NCBI GenBank assembly: GCA_015222985.1
Contig: JADFWI010000093.1
Location: forward strand, 1 to 6,338
DNA length: 6,338 nt
Direction: 5' to 3'
DNA from: Pseudomonadota bacterium
GTDB lineage: Bacteria; Desulfobacterota; Desulfobacteria; Desulfobacterales; C00003060
Shown here: positions 1-6,276 of the stretch, piece after piece
Layout: each line of letters opens with the position of its first letter
Position numbering within the stretch: the first letter of the stretch is position 1
The notes under the pieces: model-generated
Told to the model about the DNA's origin: nothing
The model's input: the letters and a program-made list of their open reading frames with translations, nothing else
Database searches by the model: none
Made by a program: the position numbers and the translations under genes

Positions 1-954
1 GTCCAGATCGTTGCCGACAAAGCAACCAACTCCCTGGTTATTACGGCGAACAAACAGGACTATCTCACACTAGAAGATGTCATCAGTAAGTTGGATATCC
101 CCCGGCCCATGGTATATATCGAGGCGTTGATCATGGAAGTTAAAGCAGACAAGGATTTCAGAATCGGCGTGGAGTGGCGCATTGGGGACGATGATATCGG
201 AAGTTATAAGGGGCGGACCGTGGGCGCGTTTGCAGGCTCTGTTCCCGGAGACACCATGATTCCCAGCACTGCCAGCCTTCCTACCGGGCTTTCTTTTGGT
301 ATTCTGGGCGAAGCCATTACCATCGGGGGGATAAGCTTTCCTTCCATAGCCGCTATTGCACGGGCGTTCCAATCAGATTCAGATGTGCATATCCTTCAAA
401 CACCCCAGATCCTGACCACAGACAACGAAGAGGCCGAGATTCAGGTGGCAGACAACGTGCCATACCTCACCAAGGAGGCCACAGGCGACCAGGAGTACCA
501 GACCTATGAATACCGAGATGTGGGCCTTACGCTCAAAATTACGCCCCAGATCAATCAGAACCGGTCTGTCCGGCTCAAGATTTTTCAGGAATACAGCACG
601 TTGGCCGAAGGGTCTGTCGCCGGCAGACCCACTACGTTGAAGCGCACTGCAAATACCACCGTAGTTGTTCAGGACAAGCAGACAGTAGTGATCGGCGGGC
701 TTGTTGGCGACCAGATCAGCAGGGGAACCTCCGGCGTACCTTGTCTTGGGAACATCCCTGGGCTGGGTTGGCTCTTTAAATCATATTCCAGGAGACAAAT
801 AAAAACCAACCTGTTTATTTTTATCACACCATACGTCATAGAAAGCCCGGCTGAAGCAGAAAAGATCCAGCAGGAGAAGATGGGAAACATCGAACGGGTG
901 GAAGAAGGTGTGATAAAAATGTATGAAAAACCGGGATTGAGGAATGAGAATTGA
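1..954 (+). CDS. gspD: Type II secretion system secretin GspD, 3' part (5' end outside window)
   Basis: This is the C-terminal 317 residues of the outer-membrane secretin, the multimeric channel through which folded periplasmic proteins leave the cell in type II secretion. The frame is open from the first base, so the gene starts upstream. Fragment residues 1-33 (ATNSLVITA, then a helix ending KLDIPRP) look like the end of an N3 ring-building domain. The conserved secretin beta-barrel domain follows, with LQTPQILTTDNEEAEI near residues 131-146 and the family signature GVPCLGNIPGLGWLF at bases 733-777. It ends with a membrane-strand segment (TNLFIFITPYVIES). Only about 39 residues follow the barrel, so a long pilotin-binding S domain as in PulD is not obvious. 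The last codons run into a GA-rich repeat-like stretch. gspE follows after 160 bases. A type IV pilus PilQ is less likely because of the match to GspD-style motifs and the neighbouring gspE. Confidence 0.95.
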   Translation, partial: VQIVADKATNSLVITANKQDYLTLEDVISKLDIPRPMVYIEALIMEVKADKDFRIGVEWRIGDDDIGSYKGRTVGAFAGSVPGDTMIPSTASLPTGLSFGILGEAITIGGISFPSIAAIARAFQSDSDVHILQTPQILTTDNEEAEIQVADNVPYLTKEATGDQEYQTYEYRDVGLTLKITPQINQNRSVRLKIFQEYSTLAEGSVAGRPTTLKRTANTTVVVQDKQTVVIGGLVGDQISRGTSGVPCLGNIPGLGWLFKSYSRRQIKTNLFIFITPYVIESPAEAEKIQQEKMGNIERVEEGVIKMYEKPGLRNEN

Positions 955-957
955 GAA

Positions 958-1093
958 ATTCAGGAATTGCCTGTCGAGAGCCTCTCTTCGAGTCCGAGCC
1001 TCCCTTCGGGTCTGAGCCTCAGGGTCGAAGACAGGATCGAAAACAGGGTCGAGGACAAGGGCGAGCGAGCGGAATTTCATTTAATCCCTGAAT
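958..1093. repeat. Intergenic repeat element with two tandem arrays, bounded by an imperfect inverted repeat
   Basis: The gap between gspD and gspE is not ordinary spacer. Its outer arms are ATTCAGGAATT (958-968) and AATCCCTGAAT (1083-1093), which are reverse complements at 10 of 11 positions. Inside lie three 18-base units (969-986, 987-1004, 1005-1022), each carrying GAGCCTC at the same phase (978, 996, 1014). These are followed by three 12-base units of the form AGGRTCGARRAC (1021-1032, 1033-1044, 1045-1056) and a degraded fourth. Two of the 18-base units have a short palindrome centred on the heptamer. The architecture resembles a small non-coding, REP- or MITE-like element. Whether it is mobile or simply locally expanded cannot be told from one copy. 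Confidence 0.6.
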
Positions 1094-1114
1094 GCCTAAA
1101 TTTTATGTATACAA

Positions 1115-2812
1115 ATGACTCACAGATTAATTGGCGAAATACTGACTGAGATCTCCGGACTGACGGTAGAAGCCCTCACGGAGGCGCTCAAGGTCCAGGA
1201 AGAAAAGGCCGGACGTATCGGTGAGATTTTAATCGATCGGAAGGCCGTCTCAGAGGCCGATGTATTAAAGGGTCTCGGCATTCAGTTTGGCCTCCCCTTC
1301 TGGCCGAGCCTCCCCACTGAAGGTCTGAAAACCGACTTCACCCAACAGGTCCCGATTCAGTTTCTAAAAAAATACAAGATGATCCCCCTTGTCAAGGGAG
1401 AAGAGGCTTTTGTAGCTGTGAACGATCCACTGACTTTCCAACCTCTTGACGACTTGCGCCTTTGCCTGGGTTGGAACGGGGCGCAGACTGTGCTTGCTCC
1501 CCATTTGACCATCATCTCGGCCATCAATACTGCCTATGACATGGCCAGGGATTCTGCTGAAGAGGTCATAGAGGGCATGCATGGCGAGGAAGACAGCGAC
1601 CTGATTATGTCTGAGATTGAAGAAACCGGTGATCTCCTGGATGAGACAAGTGATGCGCCAATCATCAGACTGGTCAATCTTATGCTTTCACAGGCCGTGA
1701 AGGCCCGTGCCAGTGATATCCACATTGAACCGTATCAGAATAAACTCAAGATTCGCTATCGAGTGGACGGAATTCTCTACGACAAGCTCTCCCCGCCGAA
1801 GCACATTCAGTCAACGCTGGTATCCAGAGTCAAGATCATGGCCAAACTGAACATTGCAGAGAAAAGGCTCCCGCAGGATGGTCGCATCGACATCAAAATT
1901 GCTGACAAAAATGTGGACATTCGCGTTTCCACCATCCCAACTGCCTTTGGGGAGAGGGTCGTCCTCCGATTATTGGATAAATCAAGTGTTCTGCTAAAGC
2001 TCTCTGATCTTGGCATGCCTGAAAACAACTTGAAAGTATTTGATAAACTCATCCGGAATCCCCACGGCATCATATTGGTCACAGGACCAACCGGAAGCGG
2101 GAAAACCACGACCCTGTATGGAGCCCTCAGTTCGATCAACACCTCGCAGATAAATATCATCACTGTGGAAGATCCCATTGAATACCAGATGGACGGCATT
2201 GCCCAGATTCAGGTAAATCCCAAAATCGATCTCACGTTTGCCAAGGGGTTGCGATCCATTGTGCGCCAGGACCCGGACGTTATTCTCGTGGGCGAAATCC
2301 GGGACATGGAAACCGCAGAAATTGCCATTCAATCTGCTTTGACCGGCCATCTGGTCTTCTCCACTCTTCATACGAACGATTCGGCCAGCGCCGTGACACG
2401 CCTCATTGATATGGGAACAGAAGCCTTTCTGGTGAGCTCATCCGTGATTGCTATTTTGGCGCAGCGACTGGTCAGGGTCATTTGCAATGACTGTAAGGAG
2501 GCATACACACCAGACCGAGAATCCTTTCAGAGCATTGGCATATCGCCAGAAGCCCTGGAAGGAAAAAAACTATACAAAGGCAGAGGATGCCCTTCTTGTC
2601 TTAACACGGGCTATATGGGAAGGAAGGGTATCTTTGAATTCATGGTTATGGATGACGAACTCAAGAATCTCATACTAAAGACATCTGATGCCAATGCCAT
2701 AAAACGTGAGGCTGTAAAAAAGGGAATGATCACCATACGGCAAGATGGCGCTCAGAAGGTCCTGGATGGCATAACCACAATCGAAGAGGTCTTCAGGGTA
2801 ACCCAGGAATAA
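1115..2812 (+). CDS. gspE: Type II secretion system ATPase GspE
   Basis: This is the cytoplasmic hexameric ATPase that powers pseudopilus assembly in type II secretion. It is 565 residues long, normal for the family. The N-terminal T2SSE_N-type domain covers roughly residues 20-140. The catalytic part contains the Walker A motif GPTGSGKT (324-331), the Asp box VEDPIE (351-356), the Walker B motif with Glu394 (LVGEIRD, 391-397) and the His box ending STLHTND (416-422). Two CxxC pairs (C457/C460 and C492/C495) form the zinc-binding element typical of GspE and of PilB-type relatives. The ATG start is secure: an in-frame stop at 1097-1099 rules out an earlier start, and the first residues (RLIGEIL) match the family. 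No Shine-Dalgarno sequence is visible before it. The gene follows gspD in the usual C-D-E order, but no gspF follows. A PilB-type pilus ATPase is the alternative, made unlikely by the adjacent secretin of GspD type. Confidence 0.95.
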   Translation: MTHRLIGEILTEISGLTVEALTEALKVQEEKAGRIGEILIDRKAVSEADVLKGLGIQFGLPFWPSLPTEGLKTDFTQQVPIQFLKKYKMIPLVKGEEAFVAVNDPLTFQPLDDLRLCLGWNGAQTVLAPHLTIISAINTAYDMARDSAEEVIEGMHGEEDSDLIMSEIEETGDLLDETSDAPIIRLVNLMLSQAVKARASDIHIEPYQNKLKIRYRVDGILYDKLSPPKHIQSTLVSRVKIMAKLNIAEKRLPQDGRIDIKIADKNVDIRVSTIPTAFGERVVLRLLDKSSVLLKLSDLGMPENNLKVFDKLIRNPHGIILVTGPTGSGKTTTLYGALSSINTSQINIITVEDPIEYQMDGIAQIQVNPKIDLTFAKGLRSIVRQDPDVILVGEIRDMETAEIAIQSALTGHLVFSTLHTNDSASAVTRLIDMGTEAFLVSSSVIAILAQRLVRVICNDCKEAYTPDRESFQSIGISPEALEGKKLYKGRGCPSCLNTGYMGRKGIFEFMVMDDELKNLILKTSDANAIKREAVKKGMITIRQDGAQKVLDGITTIEEVFRVTQE

Positions 2813-2842
2813 GGTCCCACCTATAATTCCTGGTACACTTTG

Positions 2843-2871
2843 TGCATATATTCGTGGCTGTGGGATATGCA
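2843..2871. repeat. 7-base-arm inverted repeat downstream of gspE
   Basis: TGCATAT (2843-2849) and ATATGCA (2865-2871) are perfect reverse complements separated by 15 bases. It lies between the gspE stop and the main terminator. The stem is AT-rich and has no T-run after it, so it is not itself a terminator; it may protect the mRNA 3' end or be incidental. Confidence 0.3.
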
Positions 2872-2900
2872 GCTAGTTCTCCCAACTATCCTCCCACGTT

Positions 2901-2941
2901 CAGGGCGGACATGACTAACCATGCTCCGCCCTGTTCTTTGT
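2901..2941 (+). terminator. Rho-independent terminator ending the gspD-gspE unit
   Basis: CAGGGCGGA (2901-2909) pairs perfectly with TCCGCCCTG (2925-2933). The helix continues through CATG/CATG past a single bulged C, leaving a 6-base loop (ACTAAC). The 3' side runs into TTCTTTGT, an imperfect U-tract on the + strand. The reverse strand lacks a T-run, so it mainly serves the gspE side, although the hairpin could also slow convergent transcription from the rhomboid gene. Confidence 0.75.
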
Positions 2942-3031
2942 CCGTACTCCAGGTACTTTAAATTTTAGGCATTTCAACCAACTCATGAAAGACCGTCAGA
3001 TCCTTGACACAAAACTGTCTTAGATATCCCC

Positions 3032-3892
3032 TCACCCGTGGCCCCTCATCCATGAGATCACAATGACGCCTAACGCAACAACAAGACAACAAGACTGATA
3101 GATCCTTGCTGCAGGCTTTTTCGCCAAAAAGGCGTAAAGGCCCCCCAGAATGATACCCGCCATAAACCCGAACAAATGAGCCGAAAGATCAGCATGTTTC
3201 CCCGAACCAAGAATGCCAAGCAGTGCCAGGCCGCCAGCCAAGGGAAGCCATGCCTTGATTCTCCGGCCGGGTATCCTGAACTTCTTGAAAAACTGCTGTG
3301 CGGCTAGGATTCCCACTGACCCGAAAACAGCAGTAGACGCCCCCACCGAAAGATGCCCGGACCCGTACAAGAGAGCATTTACCAGATTGCCGATTATGCC
3401 TGTCGCAAGGATCATGAGCCAGCCAACACCCCATCCCGTGATGGTGCAAACTGCAGTGCCAAACAACGCGATGCCGAGCATGTTTCCTGCCAGGTGCAAG
3501 GCGTTTGCGTGAAGCATGAGTGAAGTCACGCTCCGGTACAGTTCTCCCTGCATGATATGAGAGGCTGATGACCCGAAGGCCCTGATAAGAGACTTACTGT
3601 CATTTGCCGCTGTGAAAGCTATATGACAACCCAGCAAGATGACCGATGCCCACAGACCGGTGAGCGTCTTGCCGTATTCATAACAGATGGGTTCATCGGT
3701 TGGGTGGAAGTCCCGGTTTTCCTCAAGGTATTGTTCGATTGTGGCGAGAGCCCTGTTGTAATCCCTTTCCTCTACCAACACATCCCATCCACCCTCCCCT
3801 TTTCTCACACGGTGCGGGATGCCGGATGACAACAGGACCAATCCGTACGAATTTGCCTGATCGGCTGAGAGGTTTTTGAATAGTTCGAGCAT
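3032..3892 (-). CDS. Rhomboid-family intramembrane serine protease
   Basis: This inner-membrane protease (286 residues) would cut transmembrane segments of other membrane proteins; its substrates are unknown. Residues 1-60 are soluble and look like the small cytoplasmic domain seen before the membrane part of GlpG (GIPHRVRKGEGGWDVLVEE, then a helix). About seven hydrophobic segments follow, near 78-97, 121-145, 150-172, 180-200, 213-230, 236-257 and 263-281, giving a six-plus-one layout. The catalytic elements are present: GELYR (116-120) in the L1 loop position of the WR motif, H133 and N137 in HLAGN as oxyanion-hole residues, Ser186 in GASTAVFG, and His239 in SAHLFGF. The Gly after the catalytic Ser is Thr here. 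The gene is convergent with gspE and divergent from the EF-G gene, so it is probably transcribed alone. No strong Shine-Dalgarno sequence precedes the ATG. Rhombosortase is considered less likely because of the N-terminal domain and length. Confidence 0.93.
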   Translation of the reverse strand: MLELFKNLSADQANSYGLVLLSSGIPHRVRKGEGGWDVLVEERDYNRALATIEQYLEENRDFHPTDEPICYEYGKTLTGLWASVILLGCHIAFTAANDSKSLIRAFGSSASHIMQGELYRSVTSLMLHANALHLAGNMLGIALFGTAVCTITGWGVGWLMILATGIIGNLVNALLYGSGHLSVGASTAVFGSVGILAAQQFFKKFRIPGRRIKAWLPLAGGLALLGILGSGKHADLSAHLFGFMAGIILGGLYAFLAKKPAARIYQSCCLVVALGVIVISWMRGHG

Positions 3893-3971
3893 TTAAAGGC
3901 GCGATCTGGTGCTTTTGTTTTCCAGGGTATGCCCTAGCCTAATATGAACAAATAACACGTTTTCTTCTATT

Positions 3972-4058
3972 ATGCCAACCTATGATCCTGACCCTGCCAA
4001 GCGGGGGAAAAAGCGGGATTACCACTTTCAACAAGTTGTAGAAATGCCGAGATACTAA
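3972..4058 (+). CDS. Possible 28-residue small ORF upstream of the EF-G gene
   Basis: An ATG-initiated frame of 28 codons ends at TAA (4056-4058). The peptide is charged and aromatic, with a basic middle (AKRGKKRDYHF) and the ending QQVVEMPRY. By my count it is about 47% GC, against about 33% in the 82 bases after it, a contrast more like coding DNA than the surrounding spacer. There is no visible ribosome-binding site. The stop codon falls inside the loop of a hairpin that precedes a T8 run. I do not recognise the peptide. It could be a leader peptide, a free small protein, or the surviving 3' end of a lost gene with its terminator. A chance ORF of this length is quite possible. Confidence 0.25.
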   Translation: MPTYDPDPAKRGKKRDYHFQQVVEMPRY

Positions 4059-4079
4059 ATTATTCGGTTGATTTTTTTT
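4046..4079 (+). terminator. Weak hairpin plus T8 run: possible terminator or attenuator before the EF-G gene
   Basis: GCCGAG (4046-4051) can pair with TTCGGT (4063-4068): four Watson-Crick pairs flanked by two G-U wobbles, with an 11-base loop. A run of eight T residues (4072-4079) follows after three bases. The stem is weak for a terminator but the T-run is long. It ends whatever + strand transcript covers the 28-codon ORF, and lies 88 bases before the EF-G start codon. Confidence 0.35.
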
Positions 4080-4094
4080 CCGTCAAAATATAGG
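4068..4094 (+). promoter_or_regulatory. Weak candidate sigma70-type promoter for the EF-G gene
   Basis: TTGATT (4068-4073) could be a -35 element with TATAGG (4089-4094) as -10. The 15-base spacing is short of the optimum. TAGAAT at 4097-4102 is a better -10 match but lacks a good -35 at the right distance. The AT-rich run between 4059 and 4110 suits a promoter, but the exact boxes are uncertain. Confidence 0.2.
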
Positions 4095-4106
4095 AATAGA
4101 ATTCCT
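4092..4106. promoter_or_regulatory. Perfect inverted repeat, possible operator upstream of the EF-G gene
   Basis: AGGAATAGAATTCCT has perfect 6-base arms around a 3-base centre. It overlaps the -10-like TAGAAT and lies 60 bases before the EF-G start codon. This size and placement would suit a repressor site, but it could be incidental in AT-rich DNA. No regulator gene is nearby. Confidence 0.3.
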
Positions 4107-4152
4107 CTTATGGATCGAAACTAGGCAATTCGTGAGGAAAAAACAAAAGATT

Positions 4153-4156
4153 GGAG
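4153..4156 (+). promoter_or_regulatory. Ribosome-binding site GGAG that bears on the EF-G start
   Basis: GGAG lies 10 bases before ATG 4167 and only 4 bases before the in-frame GTG at 4161. The spacing is long but workable for the ATG and too tight for the GTG, which favours ATG 4167. Confidence 0.6.
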
Positions 4157-4166
4157 ATGAGTGTTC

Positions 4167-6236
4167 ATGGGTGAATCTGTCAAAACGTTAAGAAGCATTG
4201 CATTGGTTGGTCATGGGAGCGGGGGAAAGACTTCCGTTGCAGAGGCCTTTCTGTTCACAGCAGGCGTGACCAATCGTTTGGGTCGAGTGGATGACGGAAA
4301 CAGTGTGATGGATTTTGAGCCAGAGGAAGTGCGGCGCAAGGTCAGCATCTCCTCGGCCTTTCATCACTGTGTCTGGAACAAACACAAGGTGAATATTATC
4401 GACACACCTGGCGATGCCAATTTTTTTGCAGATACCAGATCCTGCATGCAAGGGGCCGATGGAGCCATAGTCGTGATAGAAGCCATCGACGGGGTTAAAG
4501 TCCAGACTGAGCAGGCATGGGACGTTGCCGACGAGATCTCAATACCCAGATTGGTCTTTATCAACAAGATGGACCGGGAACGGGCCGATTTTTTCAAGAC
4601 CTTCAATGAGGTTGCCCGGACCTTCAACCCAAAACCAGTGCTTGTGCAGATTCCTATTGGCGCTGAAGAAAATTTTCGGGGCGTCGTCGATCTGATTAGC
4701 CAGAAAGCCTATGTCTACGGCGCTGACGGGAAAACAAGCGCGAGTGAGATTCCCGCGGAATTGCAAGACCAGGTGGCCTCGGAGCGGGAGGCCCTGGTGG
4801 AAAACATAGCTGAAACCGATGATGCCCTGTTGGAGAAATATCTGGACGGACACTCCATTACTGAAGATGAACTTCTTCAGGGACTTCGCGCGGGCGCCCT
4901 GGCCCGGACCTTTGTCCCGGTCCTGTGCGGTTCAGCCACAAAGCAAATCGGCATCGATCTCTTGTTGGATTGCGTCAATGTTTGTTTGCCATCACCCCTG
5001 GAGCATAAAGGGATAACCGGCACGGATCCCGTTACAGGAGAAACAAAAAAACCTAAGCCTGACCCGGCAGAACCCTTTTCAGCTCTGGTTTTTAAGACCA
5101 TTGCAGACCCTTATGCCGGCAGATTGAGTATTTTCAGGATCTACTCAGGCACACTCAACCCGGACAGTTCTTTTTATAATTCATCCAAAGAGACCAAGGA
5201 GCGGTTCGGACAACTCCTCCGGATCGCAGGCAAAGAACAGAAGCCTATGGCCGCAGCCGGCCCGGGCGATATAGTGGCCATTGCCAAACTCAAAGAAACC
5301 ACTACCGGCGATACGTTGTGTGATGAAGCCAACAAGATACTCTTTCAAAGCCTTGAACCCTTCCCGACGCTCATTTCTTATGCCATAGCGCCTAAATCCA
5401 AAGGGGATGAGGACAAGATATTCACGTCTCTTTCCAGACTGATGGAGGAAGACCCGACCCTGAAGCTCGACCGAGATGCCGAAACCAAACAGATCATCAT
5501 CTCGGGAATGGGGCAAATACACATTGAGACCATGGCTGAAAAACTGAAACGCAAGTTTGGGGTTGAGGTAATCCTGAATACTCCGAAAATACCGTACAAG
5601 GAGACCATCAAACAGGCGGTCAAGGGTGTCGTTTACCGTCACAAAAAGCAGTCGGGCGGCCGAGGACAGTTTGCGGAAGTCCATTTCGATATTTCTCCTC
5701 AGGAAGAGGGCAAAGGCTTTGAATTTGAACAAGCTCTTGCGGGTATGAACGTGCCACGCAATTTCGTGCCTGCAGTGGAAAAGGGGATTCTCGAGGCCAT
5801 GCCGTCCGGCGTTCTGGCAGGTTATCCGGTAGTGGATGTGAAAGTCCGCTTCTACGACGGGAAATCCCACGAGGTGGACTCCTCAGAGATGGCCTTCAAG
5901 ATCGCCGCGTCCATGTGTTTCAAGAAAGGTTTGCAAGAGGCCAAACCAACCATGCTTGAGCCCATCATGAACTTGACCGTAAGTGTTAGCGAAGATTACA
6001 TGGGCGATGTGATTGGAGATTTGAACAGCAGGCGAGGCAAAGTGCTGGGTATGGAGGCCAAGGGCAGGAAGCAGTTGATCCAAGCCCAGGTCCCCATGGC
6101 CGAGATATTGAGATATGCCCCTGATCTTACATCCATGACTGGCGGCAGAGGTTCATTTACGTCGGAATTCGACCATTATGAGGAGGTGCCGGCCAACATT
6201 ATCCAGAAGATAATAGAACAGGAGAAAAAAGAATAG
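4167..6236 (+). CDS. fusA: EF-G-like translational GTPase, divergent second type (EF-G-2)
   Basis: This ribosomal translocase-type GTPase has 689 residues from ATG 4167, close to normal EF-G length; an in-frame GTG at 4161 would add two. Using the ATG numbering, the G domain shows the P-loop GHGSGGKT (15-22), DTPG (79-82), NKMD (133-136) and CGSA (254-257). Domains II to V follow in the usual order. Domain IV keeps GGRGQF (497-502) and the tip His568 in SHEVDSSEMAFK, which argues for real translocase function. Domain V keeps EDYMGDVIGDLNSRRG and GGRGSFTSEFDHYEEVP. Two switch features differ from canonical EF-G: RGITI is RKVSI, and the catalytic His after DTPG is Asp83. GHGSGGKT in place of the canonical AHIDAGKT marks it as the second EF-G type. 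It stands alone rather than in an rpsL-rpsG-fusA-tuf operon, so a canonical EF-G probably exists elsewhere. The symbol denotes the family; fusA2 may be more apt. RF3 and TetM-type proteins are less likely given the intact domain IV and V motifs. Confidence 0.95.
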   Translation: MGESVKTLRSIALVGHGSGGKTSVAEAFLFTAGVTNRLGRVDDGNSVMDFEPEEVRRKVSISSAFHHCVWNKHKVNIIDTPGDANFFADTRSCMQGADGAIVVIEAIDGVKVQTEQAWDVADEISIPRLVFINKMDRERADFFKTFNEVARTFNPKPVLVQIPIGAEENFRGVVDLISQKAYVYGADGKTSASEIPAELQDQVASEREALVENIAETDDALLEKYLDGHSITEDELLQGLRAGALARTFVPVLCGSATKQIGIDLLLDCVNVCLPSPLEHKGITGTDPVTGETKKPKPDPAEPFSALVFKTIADPYAGRLSIFRIYSGTLNPDSSFYNSSKETKERFGQLLRIAGKEQKPMAAAGPGDIVAIAKLKETTTGDTLCDEANKILFQSLEPFPTLISYAIAPKSKGDEDKIFTSLSRLMEEDPTLKLDRDAETKQIIISGMGQIHIETMAEKLKRKFGVEVILNTPKIPYKETIKQAVKGVVYRHKKQSGGRGQFAEVHFDISPQEEGKGFEFEQALAGMNVPRNFVPAVEKGILEAMPSGVLAGYPVVDVKVRFYDGKSHEVDSSEMAFKIAASMCFKKGLQEAKPTMLEPIMNLTVSVSEDYMGDVIGDLNSRRGKVLGMEAKGRKQLIQAQVPMAEILRYAPDLTSMTGGRGSFTSEFDHYEEVPANIIQKIIEQEKKE

Positions 6237-6255
6237 TTCGTGATTAATTAGTGTC

Positions 6256-6276
6256 AATCCAGAAATGAGGATTTTT
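6256..6276 (+). terminator. Weak terminator candidate after the EF-G gene
   Basis: AATCC (6256-6260) and GGATT (6269-6273) form a 5-base stem with an 8-base loop, and a run of five T residues (6272-6276) overlaps the end of the stem. The stem is short and AT-rich, so termination would be inefficient. Nothing else recognisable lies between the EF-G stop and the window end. Confidence 0.3.

Noticed and set aside
781..1080. A 99-codon - strand frame with repeated DPVF and TRREA units
   Set aside because: It overlaps the conserved end of gspD, and its apparent repeats come from the 12- and 18-base DNA arrays. No family features are visible.
967..1149. A 60-codon + strand frame with a TTG start across the gspD-gspE gap
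   Set aside because: Its sequence is dictated by the tandem repeats (SLSSSPSLPSG, then RVEDRIENRVED), it has no ribosome site, and it overlaps the secure start of gspE.
3004..3027. TTGACA on the + strand as a promoter -35 box
   Set aside because: No acceptable -10 hexamer lies at 16-18 bases, and there is no + strand gene downstream.
3924..3935. AGGGTATGCCCT, a short near-palindrome upstream of the rhomboid gene
   Set aside because: The arms are only 4 bases with a wobble-type centre, too short to call an operator without recurrence.
5181..5870. A 229-codon - strand frame inside the EF-G gene
   Set aside because: It lies wholly opposite strongly conserved EF-G domains II-IV and shows no recognisable domain, so it is a shadow frame.
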